A stretch of DNA of 64,000 nucleotides, from assembly GCA_016933025.1 (NCBI GenBank), contig JAFGBT010000053.1:62001-126000 (forward strand), written 5' to 3'. This stretch comes from Spirochaetota bacterium. Lineage in GTDB: Bacteria; Spirochaetota; UBA4802; UBA5550. The notes beneath the pieces were generated by a model. That model was given only the letters and a program-made list of their open reading frames with translations. It made no database searches and was not told the origin of the DNA. Every line of letters starts with the position of its first letter. Position 1 is the first letter of the stretch. A program made the translations under genes and the position numbers. This document shows, one piece after another, positions 54,399-62,779 of this stretch.

Positions 54399-56552
54399 TT
54401 ATTCAACGCGCTTGAGCACCACCAGGGTGACGTCGTCCGGGCAGGAGTATCCCTTGAGCGATCCCAGTATACCGTCCCTTATCTCGTCGGGCTGGCGTGA
54501 GCCCAGGCTTGCAAAAACATCTGACAGCCTTTCATACCCGTACATGTCCTCCTCCATGGTGCGCTTTTCCTTGACGCTCCCCTCCCTCCATGCCTCGGTT
54601 ATCCCGTCGGTGTAGAGAAGGAAGGCGTCGCCCACGTTGAGGGACAGGCTCTTGTCCCTGTTCATTCCCTCCAGGTTGTCAAGCACTCCCAGCCACATCC
54701 CCACGGTCTCAACGGACTCAACGGTTCCAGTAGCGGAACGGTAGAGCAATATATCCTGATGAAGGCCGGAAAACTGGAACATGCCGTCCTTTATGGCGGC
54801 CAGCACGGTGATGGTCATGTACTTGTCCTCTTCCTTCATGCGGCGTAAGTTGGTGTATATCGTGCTGTTTATTGCAGACAGAAGTTTTGAAGGGGAGATA
54901 TCGGGCTCGCGGCTTATGACGAGGTTTATGGATGTCTGCACCATCATCATGATGAGGCCCGCCGGCACTCCATGGCCGGACACGTCCCCTATCACTATCC
55001 AGTGGTACCCGCCCGCATTGATGATATCGTAATAGTCGCCCCCCACCTCGTCCGCAGGGTGCATGAAGACCGAGATCCGGTATCCCGGGATATGCGGCAT
55101 CTGCGGTAAAAGCACCGTCTGTATCTTCTTGGCTATCTGCATCTCGCCCCAGAGCTGATCCCTGGTCTCCAGCAGCTGTACGTTAATCGCCTCCAGCTCC
55201 TCATTGGTGGCGTTCAGCTCCTCGTTCATCGATTCCATGGCCTCCATGGTGGTCTTGAGCTCTGCCGTGCGCTCCTCCACCTTCTTTTCCAGGTTCCTGT
55301 TGAGATCCGCCAGCTTGTCATGGGCAGCCTGTATGGCCTTTCTCATTACATTTATCCTGTCGGCCAGGGCAAAGGACAGGAGCACCACGCTGAGTACCGC
55401 CCCTATCTGCACACCGTAGGTTGTAATCAGCACGGGGGGAAGGACCGCAAACTCCTTCAGGGCAAAGAAAAGAGCGCCTATAATAAAAAGGGCAAATCCT
55501 ATGAGAAAAAAAACCGCCTCCCTTGACCTGTAGAGAAAAATGGACACTAATGCCAGGACTGCTCCCAAGGACGTGTTTATGCTTGTGACCGTTGCCGAGG
55601 AAAGCACGGCCAGCTTGAAATTGTCAAGAACAAGCGTCCCCAGTGTGTGAATAAGCCCCAGAGCAGCCATTATATAGAGCAACCTGATGACCAGGCTGTA
55701 CAAGGGCCGCCCCTTGAACTGCCATGCATTTATATAATACAGGGCAAACATTACTATAGAAAAATTGACAATCCCCACAAATACGTTGACGCACATCTTT
55801 CCCCACCAGATTGAATTGGGCCACAGGTACTGATAGGCCGTTCCCTCCATGGCCATCATGAAAAAGATGACGCTTACTATGAACAGTATGTAAAAAAGGT
55901 AGCTCTTGTCCCGAATGGAAAAGAATATGAAAAGGTTGTACAGGGCCATGACCATCATGACGGCGTAGAGCATGCCCAGGAAAACGGTTTCATAAAACCT
56001 GTATTTTTCAAAAGCAGAGGGCGACCAGAGGTAGAGATAGGTGTTCATGGCGCTCTCGGAGCAAAACCTCAGGTAATAGGAAGCTTTGGATCGGGCTTTA
56101 AGTTTCAATGGGAAAACAAAGTTCCTGTAATCCACCGGGCGGGTATTAAAGGGCTTGAGGCAGCCGGTTTCCACCATGCTCCGCCTCCCTCCCTCAATGA
56201 TATAGAGGTTCAGGCTCTCGATAAGCGGGTAGGCCACCTCCAGGTTAAAGTCTATGTCGCTTCCGGTCTTGTTCTCGATGCGGAATCGCTCCCAGTACAC
56301 TGGCTGCCAGTAGCCGAAGGCGGGGACTTCGCTTGTCGAGGCGGTCCAGGCCTCGTCCTTTAAAGCCAGTACGTCATCTATTCCAAGCCCGCCATCCCTG
56401 TCCACCAGGTACTCCATGTAAAGGCCAATGGCCATCCTGCTGAGACCCCCGTCAAGATCAATCGATCCTGTCAGGGCGCGCGCATGACGTGGTATAAAGA
56501 AAAAAAGGACAAAAAGACACAGGATAAGAAAAAATATTTTTTTCATCAACAC
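54399..56552 (-). CDS. 7TM-DISM SpoIIE-type phosphatase
   Basis: 717 residues. Signal helix (about 5-25), extracytoplasmic 7TMR-DISM-type domain (about 30-175), seven membrane helices (about 180-395) and a long coiled coil (about 395-475). The SpoIIE phosphatase domain (about 485-715) has H-P-A-D-E-V-G-G-D-Y-Y-D, I-G-D-V-S-G-H-G-V-P-A-G-L and L-L-Y-T-D-G-I-T-E. It converts an extracellular signal into dephosphorylation of a protein partner. The plan parallels the protein at 35178-37049, but with a different sensor. Confidence 0.88.
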   Translation of the reverse strand: MLMKKIFFLILCLFVLFFFIPRHARALTGSIDLDGGLSRMAIGLYMEYLVDRDGGLGIDDVLALKDEAWTASTSEVPAFGYWQPVYWERFRIENKTGSDIDFNLEVAYPLIESLNLYIIEGGRRSMVETGCLKPFNTRPVDYRNFVFPLKLKARSKASYYLRFCSESAMNTYLYLWSPSAFEKYRFYETVFLGMLYAVMMVMALYNLFIFFSIRDKSYLFYILFIVSVIFFMMAMEGTAYQYLWPNSIWWGKMCVNVFVGIVNFSIVMFALYYINAWQFKGRPLYSLVIRLLYIMAALGLIHTLGTLVLDNFKLAVLSSATVTSINTSLGAVLALVSIFLYRSREAVFFLIGFALFIIGALFFALKEFAVLPPVLITTYGVQIGAVLSVVLLSFALADRINVMRKAIQAAHDKLADLNRNLEKKVEERTAELKTTMEAMESMNEELNATNEELEAINVQLLETRDQLWGEMQIAKKIQTVLLPQMPHIPGYRISVFMHPADEVGGDYYDIINAGGYHWIVIGDVSGHGVPAGLIMMMVQTSINLVISREPDISPSKLLSAINSTIYTNLRRMKEEDKYMTITVLAAIKDGMFQFSGLHQDILLYRSATGTVESVETVGMWLGVLDNLEGMNRDKSLSLNVGDAFLLYTDGITEAWREGSVKEKRTMEEDMYGYERLSDVFASLGSRQPDEIRDGILGSLKGYSCPDDVTLVVLKRVE

Positions 56553-57280
56553 GGTTCCCGTGAATAATTGTTAAAATATTGGCCCTTGAAGATAAATCAA
56601 AATTTTTTCCTGGCGAAACAGCAGAAATTTTTGAACGTTCCACTATTCATGCTGTAGAAACAACTAGACTAATAATAACACTTGATTGCAAAAAGTCAAT
56701 TATTTTATGTTCAGTAATATTCTACCACAAGCATTCGCCAGGAATCAAGAGAGTATCTGCCGAAGATCCCTGTCGCGAAGCTATGGGAAGCCTTCCCGGA
56801 ATTGATCGGTAATGTTTCTCCGGCGCGACTTTTCTCCCTGGAACAGAGGATATCGTCGCAGAGGGTTTCGCTCTTCGTACATTTTAACACAGCTGTCAGG
56901 AACTTTTTTACTTGCCAGGGCTTTGCCGGTGCGCCATAGTCACTGCAGGTAAGAGGCCTTTTGCCGCGTCGGGCTGTGCTGTGCGGCCGTAATTTCCTGA
57001 ATATAAAAAGGATAAAATCGTCGGGCGCAACCCGGCGGAAACGAGAAAGGAGACCGTGGCTGCGCGCAGTTTGTTGATGCCGCCGTGGCTGCGCCAGATG
57101 CTTGAGGCGTAACGATATGACCTCTCTTTGCTCTCCCCCTTCATGAGTGAGCGTGGAGAAGTCTAAAAGAAACAGTGAGTTTATTTTTAATGATAACTTC
57201 TTGACTTTTCATGTCTCTCTTCGCAAAGTAAGAACCGCGTGTTCAATATCTATAGATAAGTAAAGGGGATCTGCTTTTTC
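56553..57280. other. Gene-poor interval with a possible small open frame
   Basis: About 730 bases separate the SpoIIE gene from the TPR pair. The left part is A+T-rich with no feature. The right part (56908-57144, minus strand) has a 78-residue open frame of high G+C with the words W-R-S-H-G-G-I-N-K-L-R-A-A-T-V-S-F. It also has a direct repeat CCGTGGCTGCGC, at about 57053-57064 and 57083-57094 (plus strand). Confidence 0.35.
56908..57144 (-). CDS. Small open frame or gene remnant
   Basis: 78 residues, basic and Ser/Arg/Gly rich, beginning M-K-G-E-S-K-E-R-S. No known domain. Its G+C-rich codon positions contrast with the A+T-rich neighbourhood, which may reflect a mobile or ancient repeat. 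Could be noncoding; confidence is low. Confidence 0.25.
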   Translation of the reverse strand: MKGESKERSYRYASSIWRSHGGINKLRAATVSFLVSAGLRPTILSFLYSGNYGRTAQPDAAKGLLPAVTMAHRQSPGK

Positions 57281-59272
57281 ATGCGGTGCGCAAACAATGT
57301 AAAAGACGGCGGATGGAGCTTCGCCGCCTGCAAAACCATGACCAAAAACCGCTATTTCTATATAGTGCTTCTGGCAATTGTGACGTTTGTTGTTTTCTGC
57401 CAGGTAATTGGACACGAATTTATATGGTATGATGATGATGTCAATGTGTATGAAAACCCTTATCTTCAATCTCTTACTATTCCAAACATATTACATTTGT
57501 GGCGAAGCCCGTCACCTCAAAATATGTATATGCCTTTAACCCAAACTATCTGGGCAGTGCAGGCAGCGTTTGCAAAAACTACAACATCGGGTTCAAATAT
57601 AATTCAATTCAATCCTGTTGTTTTCCATACTACGAACCTGATTTTTCATCTATTAAATGCAATACTTGTGTTTTCAATTTTGAGAATATTGGTTAAGGAT
57701 GAATTGGCCTGCTTTTTTGGAGCACTGCTTTTTACAATACATCCTGTTCAGGTAGAATCTGTCGCATGGGTTACAGGCTTAAAAGATGTTCTCGGCGGAT
57801 TTTTTTCGCTTGTTGCACTCTGGCAATATCTCCTTTATGCAAAATCATCAATCATATCTCCCGAGGTGAATGAGACTGATCAAAAGAGAAAAAAATCGAA
57901 GATCCTGCACTACGCCATGGCTATTTTCTCTTTTCTATTGGCAATATTATCGAAACCCATCAGTATAATTGTTCCGATTGTAGCATTTACTGTGGATTAT
58001 TTTATTTTGAAGCGACAGTTCCGTCGTATAGTCTTATCATTAATTGGGTATATAGCTATTGCTGTGCCAATGATAGGATTAACAGTTTTTCTAGAACATT
58101 TAAAAGTTCAAGCAACATATAGTTTATCTTTTATAGACCGATTTTTAGTAGCATCGGATTCGTTAGTATTTTATTTGTATAAATTGATATTGCCAATTTC
58201 ATTAGGCCCTGATTATGGCCGCACCCTGAAATTTGTATTATCACAAAAATTAATTTATTTTACCTGGCTAATTCCGGTGTTATTGCTCATTGTTGTCTAT
58301 AAAATAAAGAAGCATAGATCATGGTTGTTTGCATCGGCAGGAATTTTTATCGCTGGTGTTTTGCCATTGTTAGGATTTATTCGTTTTCAATTTCAGGAAA
58401 TTTCAACGGTTGCCGACCGCTACCTGTATCTATCTATGTTAGGGCCGGGAATGGCTTTGGCGTTTTTTCTTTCCATGAACAAGAAGCGGCTGGTTATAGG
58501 AATTTGCGGTGTAATGTTGGGCATATTGGGAATTATTAGTATACATCAGACACAATATTGGGGGGATACAATTACTTTTTATAAACATGCTATACAAATA
58601 AATCCCAATAGCAGTGCTTTCCATGCGAATTTAGGTATTGTTTTGGCGCAACAGGGAAAATTTGACGAAGCTATTTCCCATTTTTCTGAAGCATTAAAGA
58701 GCCATCCTAATCCTGCGGGGATACATTTTGATATGGGTCATGCTTTGGCGCAACAAGGGAAATTTGACGAGGCTATTTCACATTTTTCTGAAGCATTGAA
58801 AGGCCATCCAAATCCTGCGAACGTATATGCCGGCATTGGCCGTGTGCTTGCGCAACAAGGAAAATATGACGAAGCTATATTTCATTTCTCTGAAGCATTA
58901 AAAAACAATCCAAATAATGATGAGGCACATTTACATTTCGGTATTGTATTGGCCCAGCAGGGAAAATTAAATGAAGCTGTATTCCATTTTTTTAAGACAC
59001 TAAAAAGCAATCCAAATAATGTGGAGGCACATTTACATTTAGGTTATGCTTTGGCGCAACAGGGAAAATTGGATGAAGCTGTTTTTCATTATTCCGAAGC
59101 ATTGAAGTACTCTCCAAATAATGTGTGGGCACATAATAACTTGGGAATTGCTTTAGCACAACAAGGGAAATATGATGAAGCAATTTCACATTTTTCTGAA
59201 GCTTTGAAGATCAATCCTGACTATCAAGATGCGTATAAAAATCTAAATAAGGCCAAATCATTAAAAAAATAA
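57281..59272 (+). CDS. Polytopic TPR protein, TMTC-like (copy 1)
   Basis: 663 residues. About ten membrane helices (about 25-430) form a GT-C-like N-terminal domain with an extracytoplasmic acidic loop, I-W-Y-D-D-D-V-N-V-Y-E-N-P at about 48-60, the D-D location used by O-mannosyltransferases. The C-terminal 200 residues are TPR repeats with a 34-residue period (L-A-Q-Q-G-K-F-D-E-A-I-S-H-F-S-E-A-L), about six. TMTC proteins in eukaryotes mannosylate cadherins; bacterial relatives are uncharacterised. It is A+T-rich, and 18 bases upstream of a close tandem paralogue. Confidence 0.78.
   Translation: MRCANNVKDGGWSFAACKTMTKNRYFYIVLLAIVTFVVFCQVIGHEFIWYDDDVNVYENPYLQSLTIPNILHLWRSPSPQNMYMPLTQTIWAVQAAFAKTTTSGSNIIQFNPVVFHTTNLIFHLLNAILVFSILRILVKDELACFFGALLFTIHPVQVESVAWVTGLKDVLGGFFSLVALWQYLLYAKSSIISPEVNETDQKRKKSKILHYAMAIFSFLLAILSKPISIIVPIVAFTVDYFILKRQFRRIVLSLIGYIAIAVPMIGLTVFLEHLKVQATYSLSFIDRFLVASDSLVFYLYKLILPISLGPDYGRTLKFVLSQKLIYFTWLIPVLLLIVVYKIKKHRSWLFASAGIFIAGVLPLLGFIRFQFQEISTVADRYLYLSMLGPGMALAFFLSMNKKRLVIGICGVMLGILGIISIHQTQYWGDTITFYKHAIQINPNSSAFHANLGIVLAQQGKFDEAISHFSEALKSHPNPAGIHFDMGHALAQQGKFDEAISHFSEALKGHPNPANVYAGIGRVLAQQGKYDEAIFHFSEALKNNPNNDEAHLHFGIVLAQQGKLNEAVFHFFKTLKSNPNNVEAHLHLGYALAQQGKLDEAVFHYSEALKYSPNNVWAHNNLGIALAQQGKYDEAISHFSEALKINPDYQDAYKNLNKAKSLKK
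58600..59250 (+). repeat. 102-bp near-identical TPR-coding repeats
   Basis: The TPR part of copy 1 repeats a 102-bp unit containing GCGCAACAGGGAAAATTTGA (variants at most positions) about six times. Copy 2 has the same unit five times (60660-61180). Near-identity at DNA level suggests recent gain, loss or gene conversion. Confidence 0.6.
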
Positions 59273-59290
59273 GATGGACTGATAATTTTC

Positions 59291-61210
59291 ATGCTGCGTG
59301 CGAAAAGTTTGAACAACTGCTGCCAGGGCTTAGCCAGCTATAAAGCTATTACGAAAAATCGCTATTTTTATATAGTGCTTCTGGCTATTGTTACGCTTGT
59401 TATCTTCTGGCAGGTAATTGGACACGAATTTGTGTTGTATGATGATGATTTTTCTGTGTATGAAAACCCTTACTTGCAATCTATTACTATTCAGAACATA
59501 GTACATTTCTGGAAAAATCCGTATAAAAATGCATACATGCCTTTAAGCTTAACTATTGCGGTAATTCAGGCATTGTTTGCTAAAACTGCGCCCTCAGGTT
59601 CAAATATAATACAATTTAATCCTGCCGTTTTCCATACTACGAACCTGATTTTTCATCTATTAAATGCGATACTTGTGTTTCTAATTTTGAGAATATTAGT
59701 AAAGGATGAATTGGCCTGCTTTTTTGGGGCACTGCTTTTTGCGATACATCCTGTTCAGGTAGAATCTGTCGCATGGGTCACGGGCATAAAAGATGTCTTC
59801 AGCGGATTTTTTTCTCTTGTTGCAATCTGGCAATATCTACTTTACGCAAAATCATCAGTGATATCTATTGAGGGTAATAAAGCTGATCAAGATGGTGCTC
59901 ATGAGAACCGGGACTCGAGAGTATTGGGCAAAAAGAGGAAGATCCTGCATTATCTCATAGCTGTTTTTTCTTTTCTATTAGCTATATTGGCTAAACCCAC
60001 TAGAGTGATTGTCCCGATAGTCACATTTACGCTGGATTACTTTATATTGAAGCGAAGATTTCGTCATATTGCCTTATCATTAATTGGTTTTATAGCTGTA
60101 GCCCTGCCAATAATAATATTAACAATTTATTTAATGTCCTCTGCGGTTGAAACAACATTCAGCCTGTCTGTTATAGACCGATTTTTAGTAGCATCGGATT
60201 CGTTAGTATTTTATTTATATAAATTAATATTGCCAATTTCATTAGGCCCAGATTATGGCCGCACTCTGAAATTTGTATTGTCGCAAAAATTAATTTATTT
60301 TGCCTGGCTAATTCCGGTGTTGTTGTTCATTGTAGTCTATTCAATAAAAAAGCACAGATCGTGGTTGTTGGCATCGGCAGGAATTTTCATTGCCGGTGTA
60401 TTGCCATTGTTGGGATTTGTGCAATTTAAATTTCAAGATATTTCATCAGTTGCCGATCGCTACCTGTATCTATCAATGTTGGGGCCGGGAATGGCTTTGG
60501 CGTTTTTTCTTTCCCTGAACAAGAAACGGCTGGTTATTGGAATTTGCGGTGTATTGTTAGGCCTATTGGGAATTATTAGCATGAATCAGACACAGTATTG
60601 GAAAAATACTATTGTGTTCACTACACATGCAATCAAGATAAATCCCAATAGCAGTGTTTTCCATAATATTTTAGGTTTTGCTTTGGCGCAACAAGGAAAA
60701 TTTGACGAAGCAATTTCCCATTTTTCTGAAGCATTGAAGAGCAATCCGGATAATGCGGGAGTGCATTTGAATCTGGGTTTTGCTTTGGCGCAACAAGGAA
60801 AATTTGATGAAGCTATTTTCCATTTTACCGAAGCGTTAAGGCTTTCCCCCGATGATGTGGGTGCTCATAGTAATTTAGGCAATGTTTTAGCGCAACAAGG
60901 AAAATATGACGAAGCTATTCATCATTATTCTGAAGCATTAAGGCTTTCTCCCAATGATGTGGGAACGCACACTAATTTTGGTGTTGTTTTGGCACAACAA
61001 GGAAAATTGGATGATGCTGTTTATCATTATTCTGAGGCATTAAGGTTCTCTCCTAATGACCCCCGGGTACATGCTAACTTGGGAATTGTTTTAGTACAAC
61101 AAGGAAAATTGGACGAAGCTATTTTTCATTTTTCTGAAGCATTAAAGATCAATCCTGGTTATCAAGAAGCATACAAAAATCTGATGAAGGCTAAATCATT
61201 GAAAAGATAA
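59291..61210 (+). CDS. Polytopic TPR protein, TMTC-like (copy 2)
   Basis: 639 residues, a tandem paralogue of copy 1 with long identical membrane segments (S-D-S-L-V-F-Y-L-Y-K-L-I-L-P and L-S-L-I-G-F-I-A-V). The acidic loop reads V-L-Y-D-D-D-F-S-V-Y-E-N-P. A linker near residue 198 carries an insertion of about 15 charged residues absent from copy 1. Five TPR repeats. Both are probably cotranscribed (18-base gap). Substrate and localisation of the TPR domain are not known. Confidence 0.78.
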   Translation: MLRAKSLNNCCQGLASYKAITKNRYFYIVLLAIVTLVIFWQVIGHEFVLYDDDFSVYENPYLQSITIQNIVHFWKNPYKNAYMPLSLTIAVIQALFAKTAPSGSNIIQFNPAVFHTTNLIFHLLNAILVFLILRILVKDELACFFGALLFAIHPVQVESVAWVTGIKDVFSGFFSLVAIWQYLLYAKSSVISIEGNKADQDGAHENRDSRVLGKKRKILHYLIAVFSFLLAILAKPTRVIVPIVTFTLDYFILKRRFRHIALSLIGFIAVALPIIILTIYLMSSAVETTFSLSVIDRFLVASDSLVFYLYKLILPISLGPDYGRTLKFVLSQKLIYFAWLIPVLLFIVVYSIKKHRSWLLASAGIFIAGVLPLLGFVQFKFQDISSVADRYLYLSMLGPGMALAFFLSLNKKRLVIGICGVLLGLLGIISMNQTQYWKNTIVFTTHAIKINPNSSVFHNILGFALAQQGKFDEAISHFSEALKSNPDNAGVHLNLGFALAQQGKFDEAIFHFTEALRLSPDDVGAHSNLGNVLAQQGKYDEAIHHYSEALRLSPNDVGTHTNFGVVLAQQGKLDDAVYHYSEALRFSPNDPRVHANLGIVLVQQGKLDEAIFHFSEALKINPGYQEAYKNLMKAKSLKR

Positions 61211-61344
61211 GGATGAACCAGCTATTAATCCCAATGAAATTGCGGCCATTCCGGCAGCGTCCGGTCCTATACAATAGGCCTTGCAGGTACTGATAAACGC
61301 GCATTAGGACTACTCCGACAAGCAGCAAGTCCAGGACGGGTGTG

Positions 61345-62778
61345 TTAAAAGTTATATCTCACAAGATGAAAAAAATGCCGCCTGAAGATCCGGGAAAAAC
61401 CTGCTTTGTTGATCCTTTTTAGTCCCACGAACAGGCCGATGCCGAATATCAGCCTGTAGAGTGCCGACAGGGGCAGCCTTATCAGGAGCTTGAGCAGCAC
61501 CCCGGGAACGCGGAAGAACACGGCGAAGTATATAAGCCTTTGCAGGTTTATAATACTACGCTTGTTTGGCATTTTGATAGGGGTATCGGTAAAATAAGAA
61601 TAGCCTATTGAATTGACTACGAAGGAGTTTTCCAGGTACCCGTTGCTTCGGGCGTAATCGTATATCTCGGTCCCGGGGTATGGGTTCATAAGCGAGCACC
61701 AGACGAAGTCGGGCCGTATCGCCCTGTTGAGATAAAAGGTCTCCATTGCCGTTTCGACGGTTTCGCCCGGGCTGCCCATGATATTGAATGTCTGCAGCCG
61801 TATACCGCGATTCCTGATGAGGGAGGCAGCCGAAACAATCTCTTCACGTGTTATGCGTTTCTTCAGTATTTTGTTCCTGATTTCGTCGTTACCTGATTCA
61901 ATGCCGATCTTGACGGCGTGGCAGCCCGCGTCCCCCAGCGCCTCGACCAGTTCGGCGTCGATGAGATTGGCGCGGGAGTTGATTTTGAAGGGGATCCCTA
62001 TCTCCTTTCTATATGCCGCGAGAAATTCGAAGATCCATTCCCTGGGGGGTAGCGTGAATATATCGTCGTCGAAAGTGATGAATTTCAATTGGGGATCGCC
62101 TTCCTGCATGAGCGAGATCTCTTTGATGATGGATGTTACCGATCTCCTCCTGTATACCTCTCCCTTCCCTCTGTATATAGTGTTGTAGATTTTATTGAAG
62201 CAGAAGGAGCAATCGTAAGGACAGCCCCTTCCCGTCATCACTACATTGTTGTAAAGAAGGACATTGCTGGAGTCCCTGAATATGGAGTATTTCCTGTATA
62301 TCCTCCTGTTGAAGAAAGGGAGGGAGTCGAGGTCGGCGATAAGGGGCCTTGGCTCGTTTCTCCGTATCCCCCCGTTTGATCTGACTATGAAATTCCTCAC
62401 TCGCGACGGATCGCTCCCTTTCTGCAACGTATCGACAAAATCAACCATTGCCTCCTCACCCTCGCCGATGCAGATCGCGTCGAGGTATCCGTCATTTATC
62501 AGGTCCGGGTAGAAGGTCGGGTGCGCGCCGCCGCATATAATCGATTTCCTGAAATGCCGCCTTATCCCTTCCCCTATCGCCTTCATCCACGGGTATTCTC
62601 CCGTCGTTATGGAGAAGGCGATGATGTCTGGATCTGCATCGACGGCCTTCCCTACCGTGTCTCTCTCGAGATCGTGGATCGTGAGATCGCATTCATGGCC
62701 GGCCGCTTCAAGGGCGGCAGACAGAGACATTATCGCAGGCTTGGCGAAAATGTCCTTTTGTATAAAAAGGACCCTCAT
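61345..62778 (-). CDS. B12-binding radical SAM protein
   Basis: 477 residues. B12-type N-terminus (M-R-V-L-F-I-Q-K-D, D-I-I-A-F-S-I-T-T-G, I-I-C-G-G-A-H-P-T-F), radical SAM cluster in G-R-G-C-P-Y-D-C-S-F-C-F-N, I-T-F-D-D-D-I-F and I-G-I-E-S-G-N. The C-terminus (about 400-477) has a hydrophobic helix suggesting membrane contact. It starts one base after the stop of the next gene upstream (TGAGATG), so the two are coupled. Substrate unknown. Confidence 0.85.
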   Translation of the reverse strand: MRVLFIQKDIFAKPAIMSLSAALEAAGHECDLTIHDLERDTVGKAVDADPDIIAFSITTGEYPWMKAIGEGIRRHFRKSIICGGAHPTFYPDLINDGYLDAICIGEGEEAMVDFVDTLQKGSDPSRVRNFIVRSNGGIRRNEPRPLIADLDSLPFFNRRIYRKYSIFRDSSNVLLYNNVVMTGRGCPYDCSFCFNKIYNTIYRGKGEVYRRRSVTSIIKEISLMQEGDPQLKFITFDDDIFTLPPREWIFEFLAAYRKEIGIPFKINSRANLIDAELVEALGDAGCHAVKIGIESGNDEIRNKILKKRITREEIVSAASLIRNRGIRLQTFNIMGSPGETVETAMETFYLNRAIRPDFVWCSLMNPYPGTEIYDYARSNGYLENSFVVNSIGYSYFTDTPIKMPNKRSIINLQRLIYFAVFFRVPGVLLKLLIRLPLSALYRLIFGIGLFVGLKRINKAGFSRIFRRHFFHLVRYNF

Positions 62779-62779
62779 C

